Shown here one piece after another: positions 34,401 through 43,400 of a stretch of DNA of 64,000 nucleotides. Origin of the DNA: Tiliqua scincoides (Eukaryota > Chordata > Lepidosauria > Squamata > Scincidae); the NCBI RefSeq assembly GCF_035046505.1, contig NC_089829.1, positions 27,915,109 through 27,979,108 of the forward strand. The letters run 5' to 3'. The number at the start of each line of letters is the position of its first letter. Positions within the stretch are counted from its first letter, which is position 1. The notes under the pieces are model-generated. The model made no database searches and was not told where the DNA came from. It saw only the letters and a list, made by a program, of their open reading frames with translations. The position numbers and the translations under genes were made by a program.

Positions 34401-37400
34401 TGCCCGAGGTCTTCTGTCGTGAAGACAGATGCAAAGAACTCATTTAATTTCTCTGCCATCTCTAAGTCTCCTTTTATCTCCCCTTTCCCTCCCTCACCAT
34501 CCAGAGGGCCAACCGCTTCTCTGGCGGGTTTCCTGCTTCTAACATATTTGAAGAAGCTTTTATTATTCCCCTTAATGTTGCTGGCCATGCGTTCCTCATA
34601 GTCTCTCTTGGCCTCCCATATCACCTTCTTACATTTCTTTTGCCACAGTTTATGTTCCTTTTTATTCTCCTCATTAGGGCAAGACTTCCATTTACGGAAG
34701 GAAGCTTCCTTGCCCTTCACAGCCTCTCTAACTTGGCTGGTTAGCCATGCGGGCACCCTCCTGGATTTAGTGGAACCCTTCTTTCTTTGCGGTATACACC
34801 TCTACTGGGCCTCTATTACTGTTGTTTTAAGCAGCCTCCATGCACTCTGGAGAGATTGGACTCTTTTTACCCTCCCTTTCAACCTCCTTCTAACCAGCCT
34901 CCTCATTTGAGGGAAGTCCGCCCGTCGGAAGTCAAGGGTTTTTGTTAGAGATTTGCCTGGTATTCTTCCCCCAACGTGCACGTCAAAACGGATCGCAGCA
35001 TGATCACTGTTCCCCAATGGCTCAGTAACGTTTACATCTCTAACCAGGTCCTGCGTACCGCACAAAATTAAATCCAGAGTCACCTGTCCTCTGGTGGGCT
35101 CCGTAACTAGCTGATCAAGCCACAGTCATTTAGCACGTCAAGAAATCCGGTTTCCTTATCGTGACCAGAACACAAATTGACCCAGTCAATATGAGGATAA
35201 TTGAAGTCCCCCATGATTACAACCCTGTCCCTCCTTGTCACCTCCCTGATCTGTTTCCTCATTTCAAGGTCCCCATCAGATTTCTGGTCTGGAGGACGAT
35301 AGCATGCCCCCAGTATTACATCGCTGCACAAGCCTGGTAATTTAACCCACAGAGATTCTACGGTGGAGTCGGACCCACCTTCAATCTCTACTTTGCTGGA
35401 TTCTATCCCTTCCTTAACATAAAGGGCCACCCCACCTCCAACACGCCCCTGCCTGTCCCTCCTGTAGAGTTTATAGCCCGGGATTGCGGTATCCCACTGA
35501 TTCTCCGCATTCCACCAGGTTTCCGTTATGCCCACTATGTCAATATTTTCCCTTGTTACCCATGTTACTCAAATGCTTTTTAAGTTATCTTCTCTTCTAT
35601 ATCGTTTTGGAATACGACCTAAGAAAGTCTATCATGAACCTCCCATTATTGCTTTTACCCAATCTCGGGGAGTTGGACATCCCGATATAGTTAGGGCAGA
35701 GGTTTCCCTTACCAGGTAACAAGGGAAAATGTTACATGATGCCTTCTCTCCCTCCCCCTTAAGAATCTTCCAGGATTCTTAAGCCACTGTCTACAATTTG
35801 TGGCAGGACCGGTCCCTTCATGAGGCCAACTGAGGCAGTTGCCTCAGGGACCTGGTTGGTAGGGGGGATGTCCACTTCCATCTGCCTCACTCTTCTTTCT
35901 CCTCCTGGTTGCTGGTTTGGAAAATTGGCAGAAGAGGACACTCCAGCATGCCACTTTACACTCTCCCACACCTCCTTTTTCCACTCTGCCTCCCTCTTCT
36001 TTTCCCAGTTCAGTAAGTGGAGAAGAGCAGAGTGCCACATCACCAGCTAATTGGGGGGGGGTAGCTTTTGACATGCTGTTTAATGAGCCAGGACGTCTTG
36101 AGTCAGACAAGATAGCTATGATTATGTATGAATGTCTTCAGAGGATTTCTCCTCTTTTGCCTGTGGAACAAGTACTAGGTGCTAGGTTGGAAGGACCTTC
36201 AGAAGATAAAGGGAGGGGTGCAATGCAAGCTTTCCTTTTCTTACAATATTTCAATTTCTAAAAGACTAGTTTATTTCTTGCCTTGTCTGATCTAAAGGTC
36301 TTGTTTTGCATTGATAACTTATGGCAGGATCTTACAATCATGTTAACATTAACCATTATTTCCCCTGTTCATTTAACTCTTCCTTCTCTCCCCGCCCCCT
36401 CATCCATGTAGTAGTGTGGTGATGGGGACCAAGGAGGGGGGAGGATATTAATAAAGCCCTGACCTAGTCATCGCCCTTGGATTTTTGGATTCGGTGTTGA
36501 GTCCAAAGTGAAAGTGTTGAGTCCAAAGTGAAATTAGTCTCGGCTCAGCAGCTAATGGACTCCATACGCATTCCATAATGTAACCCATAATTCAGTCAAG
36601 GAACGCTTTGGTGTGATTGATGATCTCTTCATTTTCAGAGAACGTCCAAGCAGGATTGCCATTAATTTTTTTTAAAGTAAATATGTGTTAAGTGTTTAAC
36701 TCAGCAGAGCCGGGCCTTGCTGGTTTGTTTGCTTTACTTTCCCTTTGCACCATTCCGTCTTTAAAAGTAAAGATAATGCAGAAGAAACATCCACAAACAA
36801 ATGCTGGAAAAGAGGCTGTTGCACAGTGAACTTCGAGGGTTGTTCCTTGTCCTGACTAAGCATAGGAGAACCACCTTTTAAATGGTGTGTGTTAGCTCAG
36901 TCAGCAGCTGTAGTTCTGTACGTGTAAATTCTCATTATTCCAGTTCATGGGTAACTGATTCCACTCTGACCCATTTTCCATTTGCTCTGCCCCTGCCAAA
37001 AATCCACAAGGGCAGAGCACTACTTTGCGCCTGGACCTTGGGTCTAGTAAGAAAACAAAATGGATTTTACATGTTGGAAGGCCCAGCCGTCCTTGGGCTT
37101 TGAACCATACTAGGGCAGCATGGAAAATAAGGAAAATATAAAATACAGTGGGCACTTGGTATCTGTGGAGGATCTGTTCCAGGACCCCTCTGCAAATACC
37201 AAGTTCTGCAGATAATTGAATTTGCCGGGGGCAGCACCGCAGCAACTTACCCGGGGCCGTTCCCTGTCTTCTGGAAGTTGTGTGTGGCTCCCAGCCTCCT
37301 CAGAAGGCTTCCCGAACATGACTGGAAGGCGCTTACCATTTGCTGGCAAACGGAAGCTGCCTTTCAGTCATGACCAAAAAATCCTTTGCAGCCCTCTGCT

Positions 37401-40400
37401 TTCGGTTTGGCACCTGCAGTTATTCAACTCCATGGATGCTGAGCCCATGAACAAGGAGGATCCACTGTAGAGACAAGGCTTGTTGAATCTATTCTTATGT
37501 CGCTTTGGCAATAAAATGTGGAGTCTCTCTTGCCAAGCATGCATTGGGGGGTGCTTTTAAGGAAAAAAGAGTGTTGTGCTGGCCCGTAAGTGTTAACAAA
37601 ACTGAGCTATTTTCTTATCTGCTCCTTGGGACTTGTATAAGAGCCAGAAGCCTTGTTTTGCTGCCTGAAAAATCTGCGCTTTCCTCCAGCTGCATCAAAG
37701 CAGGAACTAGTCAGCTTCCCTACCAGCACTCCTTGGGACTCTGCTTCAGATAACATCATCAAGTTGTCTTGTACTGGAGGCTAGTTTCGGATCCTCCGTT
37801 GCGGATCTTGCTGAGAGTCAAGCAAGCCTCCAGCTCCCCAGTGAATACAAGTCTGAAGCTTTGAAGACAGAGTGTGCCTAAAAGGGGAAGCAAAGCTCAC
37901 CTTCTGCAAGCACAGCTGAATTGAGGCTGCAACCCTTTGGGGGTGTGAGGGAGTCCAGAACAGCAAAAAGTTCATCACTCTTGAAAACTCTGCTCGCTGC
38001 AGAGCACCAGTTGAAGGGCTTTGGGGAAGGTGATGAGAAATTATTACATATGTCTTCAGGGTAAGAAAAATCCCAAGGACCTGATTGTCTAGGCAGGCGC
38101 TTTTTCAAACATTCCAACTTCAGGGAATGGAGACCACGGTGATTTTATTACGATGACAGCACTTTTACACTGTGCCACAGGAACAAAGCTCTGCCCCAAG
38201 GGGCTTACAGTCTAGATAGACGCAAGGGGAAACTTGTCTGCTTTTCTGGTAGAAGGCAGCTTCAAATATTCAGGAAGAGTTTCTACTTGAATAATTAGAT
38301 ATCTATATTTAGGAAGCCTCAAGCTTTGCACACAAAGACATGCTTCCCAAAGCTCTTCAAGGAAAGGGAAGAACAGAAGCTGGAGAGACTCTGGTTCCTG
38401 CACATGCTGTTAACTCTGTGTATCGAGAACATTATGTCCCCCTCTAGGCATTCCACATGTAGTGGGTGAATGCGTTTCAGGATGTTGTTAAGGGCAGCAC
38501 TTACACCTACCTTTATGGAAATGATGCGAAAATTAGCCGTGGCCTTGGACTCGGGGGCTTACTTCCAACGCGGGCCCCTTGGCGCTGATTAAACATGCGC
38601 ACTCTTGCGCTGCTGAGCGGCAGGTTCTGCTGACTGCCTCGGTACCACATCACACCTGGATGGGGGACTGTTAGCCTAGCTCAGAGCCACGCTTTTCCCC
38701 CCACAGCTGGATCTCTTTCCCTCAGAATGTCACAGCTTAGTCCTGGAAGCCCAAACAAATGCTCATTTACAGCGTTTGATGTGCCGTGCAGCTGCTGGAA
38801 CCAGAAGTTAGATATTTTTATCTCCAGCCCCTTTAGCATCTCATTTTTAAAAGAAATAGATAATGATTGTTAACCGGTTGCTTATAGAGGAAATTCGCCC
38901 ATTGATATTTTTGATTGAGTAACTTAATTTCCTTCATTTGCTCCGCGTCTTACATGTTAGCTTCCCCTCCCCTTCTTTCCCCTTCTGCTCCAGCAATTAT
39001 CCCCTGTTCTGAGCAACGCAGTTCCATGATTATAGCACAGTCCTGATTTTATTTGAGAAGGAGGAGCGGGTGCAGAAAATGGCACTTGTACAAAACGTGG
39101 TACGTGTTAACAGAAACTGGCGTGGAGAGAGATGGAATTAATGTCGATAGTGTCTCATTTGGGGGACTTTGCCAGAGATTTCAAATACTTGAAAGAATTT
39201 ATCTTAAATCATTTTGCTGTCATGTTGGAACTTTAGTCTTTACATCATGTAGGTTGGGAAGCAGCCCAGTAGCCTTGTGGCTACCCAGTCTATATAATGT
39301 GACAAATCTGCCAGGCAGGCTAATGGGTTTCTGCTCTAACAAATTAAGTGAGCGTCTGGGGAAAGTCTAATTGGGCTCACATACGTTCTTTTCCTCCCTC
39401 CAACTTTTCCATCTTCCCCCTCTTGAAATTTAAACTGTAGGTTCACTGATGTAGGGCAGCAATGTGCAACCGGTGGGCTGTTGCACATTGGTGTGCCGCA
39501 AAAGGTCCCTAGGTGTGCCCCGGATGTTCGGAGCATAAGCAGTGAGAATTGATGAAAAAATCTTCCAGGTTCTGCAGCTCTCTTTCTAGAGCAACTGTCT
39601 CTAGGCCTTTACCAGTGGAGGAAGAGGAACAGTCAACTTGTTACTGCAGATAGTTGTTCTAGAAACAGAGCCGCAGAACCTTGAAGAGTCTCCTGGAAGT
39701 GACAACACAGAGGACCATAGAGGTCAGTGTGCTAGGAGAAGAAAAACATTGAAAATTGCTGGTGTAAGTGCTGCTTAGTGTTGAGGGGTGTAGGGGCCCC
39801 TGGTATAGGGGCTGCTTAGTGGACAATTAATTTATTTTCCTTCTTCATTGAAACTGATTCTGGGCTGTCAAAAGAAAGAGCTTATTTGCAGTCTTTCCAC
39901 TCTACGGTGCTTCCTGTTGGTGCTGTGGACCAGCAGAATGGGATGCTGTAGGGCTCAGGCTGTATGCACTATACTGAGTGCTCACGTACGTCCCAGTTCT
40001 GTAGGCACACACAGACACAAAAAGGAAACTAGATTCTGAATTCTGGTTTCAGACAACACAGAGGACACCTTCCTGCTCCTATTGAAATAGGGCCACCTCC
40101 TTAACCCTGTTCACCCTTCAGTCATTGCAGTAGCTAATACTTCAGTTGCCCTCATTCATCATCTTAGTGATACTCCCTGAAGAAGGAAGCTGTTCACGCA
40201 TTCTTAAAACTGTTGCCTGGGGCATTCAGAAAACTTGCTGAACTTCAGTTCATTAATAATGTTTTGCCTGCATTTCTGAAATGTTTTTTTTGCAGTGGCT
40301 CCGCTTCTTGTTTTTAACTGAAAACACAGCATGAAGAAGAGGTTGATACCATCCTGCAGAACCCTACGGCTTCTGATTCACAAGGCCAAAACACTCTGCA

Positions 40401-43400
40401 GCATGAAAACATCTTATTTATTTGCAAAGATCTGTGTGCCGCTTCTCTGGCCTAGGGACCCACCAAGCAGTTTACCTAAAAAATGCCAATAAGCATTAAC
40501 AGTGAAAACACCTGAAAGCACAATTGAGGGCAGTAACAGCTGCCCTCCCCGCTCCCCCCCAAAAAAAAAATCAATCAGCAGCCCAGAACTCATAACAGTC
40601 CAATAATCTTAACAAATAAGGATAATTAAAGCAGCAAAGAGCAAACACGGATTCTTTGTGCCTGTTGCCAAGTGGGGGGTGGGTCATTCTCGTGGGGTTA
40701 ATTCAGTCCTGTGGCAAACTTAGTTGACTGGTTCCAGTGTAAATATGTATGTAATCCATATCATTGTTTCATGATGGGCAAAAGATGGGGTATGAATTAT
40801 ATATAATTAAATAGAATATAGGGGAGAAACAGGGAATTGAGTCCACAAAGAACTGTGTGCAGGAAGAGATCAGTGCTGGGAGTCTTTTGCAGATGCTTGC
40901 ACAAGAGTCCATGCAATGCTGTCACAGGTTCGGCAGCCCTTCAGCTTCTGTGCGTGCAGGTGGAAGGTCATCTTGCACAGAGTTGATCTTTCTCTGTCAA
41001 CAGTCTTGTGCAAGGTGTCACATGAGCCTTCCTCATGCAGAAGGTGACGTCCGTGTGCTCAGGGTCACCTTTAGACCCAACCTCAGATGTGACTTTTTGT
41101 GCAAAAAGGAAAAAAAAAGAAGAGCTTTACAGTAATAATGCAAGCAAAGCAGTTCAGGCTGATGTATCAGAGCTCGTATTTGATTGCCCAGAACTGAGAC
41201 ACGAGCCCTATTATCTCTTGCTTTTCTTGTTCTCTTAGCCTTGCTTTGTATTTCTCCATGCTTAGGCTGACACACTTCATGAATCCATGCAAGTTCATGT
41301 CGCAAGAAAATAAAATAAATGTATTTATTTAGCACTGTCAGTGTTTGTGGCATTTTCCAAAGAATGAGAGGTCAGGTCTCTGCCCCAAGAGGCTAATTTG
41401 GAAAGTGAAACAAAGAAAGCAATAGAGGAAGGGCTAAGCAGGAGTGCTTATTGAAAGAATGTGTGCTGATTTCATAAGTGCCCAAGGCTTGACTATAGTA
41501 GGAGGTGAGGCACTGAGTGTTGTGCCAAAGACGTCATAGGTGGGTTTTGAGGAAGGGTTTGAGGTGGAATTACTGAGACTATCTAGGTGTCAGTTTCAAG
41601 GATAAGGGCCAGCAAAGGAGAGAGGGTAGAGCCATTAGATTGAGCAGGAGGTCCTCAGGTGGCTGTGGGTGGTGGGGCCAGATGAGTAAAGGTCACAGGC
41701 AGGGATGTCTTGAGAAGGGAGAACTGGGCTGTGGAAAGTCTTGAAAGTGGTGGTGATGAACTTGTGCGCAATTTGGGCATGGAAAATAAGCTGCTGTGCA
41801 GACGTAACAGGGGATGTTGCATGATCAGAGCAATGAGAAGAGTGGATTTGGTAGCAGCAGGGTAGTGGAGATGGAGGCGAGGAGGCTGATATGCCAACAG
41901 TAAGGATTAGAGAATAGAAACTTGCCATAGGTGAGACCAGAGATGACCAGCTGTTGATCACAGGTGACTTCTTTCCCTCTAGAGAGGACAGATTTCAGAC
42001 TGTTCTCCGGGTTACTGTAAGATTCTTCGTTGCTTTTGTTGTGACATATCTACACGGACGCTCCTTAAGTGGTAACATTGTAAAGGTATCTCATCATCTG
42101 CTCATGTACTTTTTTGCCCTCTTTTATGTCTGCATGTGTTTCAGTTCATGCAAAGGGGCTTGGATTCTGAAACCAAGAAGCAGCTTGAAGAGGAGGAGAA
42201 GAAAATAATCAGCAAAGAGCACTGGTTCCTGGACTTGCCAGAACTGAAAGAAAAGGAGTGAGTTCATAATGCCGCCTTTTGTGTGTCCGGGAGCCGACCT
42301 GGGTCACAGAAAGCACAAGGAGCCCCCAACACTGGAGAGCAAACCGGGGGCTGTGCGCTCACGACGATTGTCTTGATGAGATGCTGACTAGGCTTAGCAG
42401 AGAGCCAGCCCTGCTTTACTTGCTGAAGATCCCAGGTTCAGTCCCTGGTTGTGTCTCCAGTTACGACTGGGAAAGACCCCTTTTTTGAAACCCTGGAGAG
42501 CTGCTTGACAGTGCTTGACAGTGCTGAGCGGTAGAGATGGTGGGGTCTGACTCTGTACAAGGCAGCTTCTTGTGTTCTTGAGCTTGCGTGTGACCACCAA
42601 CGTAGGCCATACAGAGTTCATTGGAGCCAGGCTTCTGGGTGTTGTACTCAGTGATGATGTCCTCACTGAGCCAGGGCAGCTGGGCAGGTGGGCAGCTGAC
42701 AAAAGTTGTGCAAATTGGGGCAGGCACAGGGAGTGGGAAAGATGGGGAGGAGAATCAGGAGGGTGGCAGGAGAAAAAGGGGGAGAGCCAGGTGGAGAAAG
42801 AAAGTTGGAGCTTAGTGACAGGAGGATGGACGAGGAAGAAAATGTAAGAGGAAGAAGAGCACAAAGAAGGTACAAGAGGGGGAGAGAGAGGTGGAGCAGA
42901 GGGGGAAGAAGCAAATGGGGGTGAGGAAGAAAAAGAGAAAGCTAACAGAATGGAAAGGATGAAGGAGAGACTATAAAAGGGCAACAGGGAAAAGGAAAAG
43001 GGAAGCAGGGATGTCCATGGCTCTTGACATCCTGTCAAGGGGAAACTTAATGTCACAGATTGAGGCAGCACACCCAGTTGAGTGTGTCACACCTGGGGCC
43101 AAAGAGCATTCTGTCAACAAGGGCAGGGTCCCCAGCTCCTTTCTCCCTTCACCTGCCTGAAGTTACCAATATAGCCCTGGAGAAGGAGACTTCTCTTCAC
43201 TAAGTAACAACCCCTCCATCTGATTTCCCTTCTGCACCCAGTTGCCTTAATAAACCCCTTCCCTGAGCATCTGCTGCAGGTTCCCAGGGTCTGTGTGCCA
43301 CAGGGTTCCCCCAGCATGTCATTCTTGGTGCCATTTGATGTGGCCCTTCCCCTGTGGGATGTGTAAGGGAATGAGATGCCTAAGGCCTCTCCTTTGTTTT

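Larger units (their letters stand above)
32641..35730 (-). mobile_element. CR1-clade LINE, 5'-truncated, nearly intact, with 5' inversion
   Basis: On the - strand it carries an apurinic endonuclease piece, the RT and a 3' UTR. The endonuclease shows GITETWWN, GGVALYV and MGDFNYPHIDW. The RT shows YRPVSLTS, YLDFQKAFDTV, GVPQGSVLGP, FADDTKLF and HLEYCVQFWSP, and ends VVGLWNSLPQDVV. The RT frame is open over 34756-32828 (642 codons). Upstream it is broken twice: one in-frame TAG at 34804-34802 where CAG is expected, and one missing base near 35125 between NDCGL and DQLVTEPTRG. 35561-35730 appears to be its 5' piece in inverted orientation. It lies antisense in MPHOSPH6 intron 1. Confidence 0.88.

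Noticed and set aside
42394-43071. 225-codon Ser/Pro/Leu-rich open frame on the - strand
   Set aside because: It is the complement of a purine-rich tract inside MPHOSPH6 intron 2 and includes SINE sequence. Composition alone explains it.
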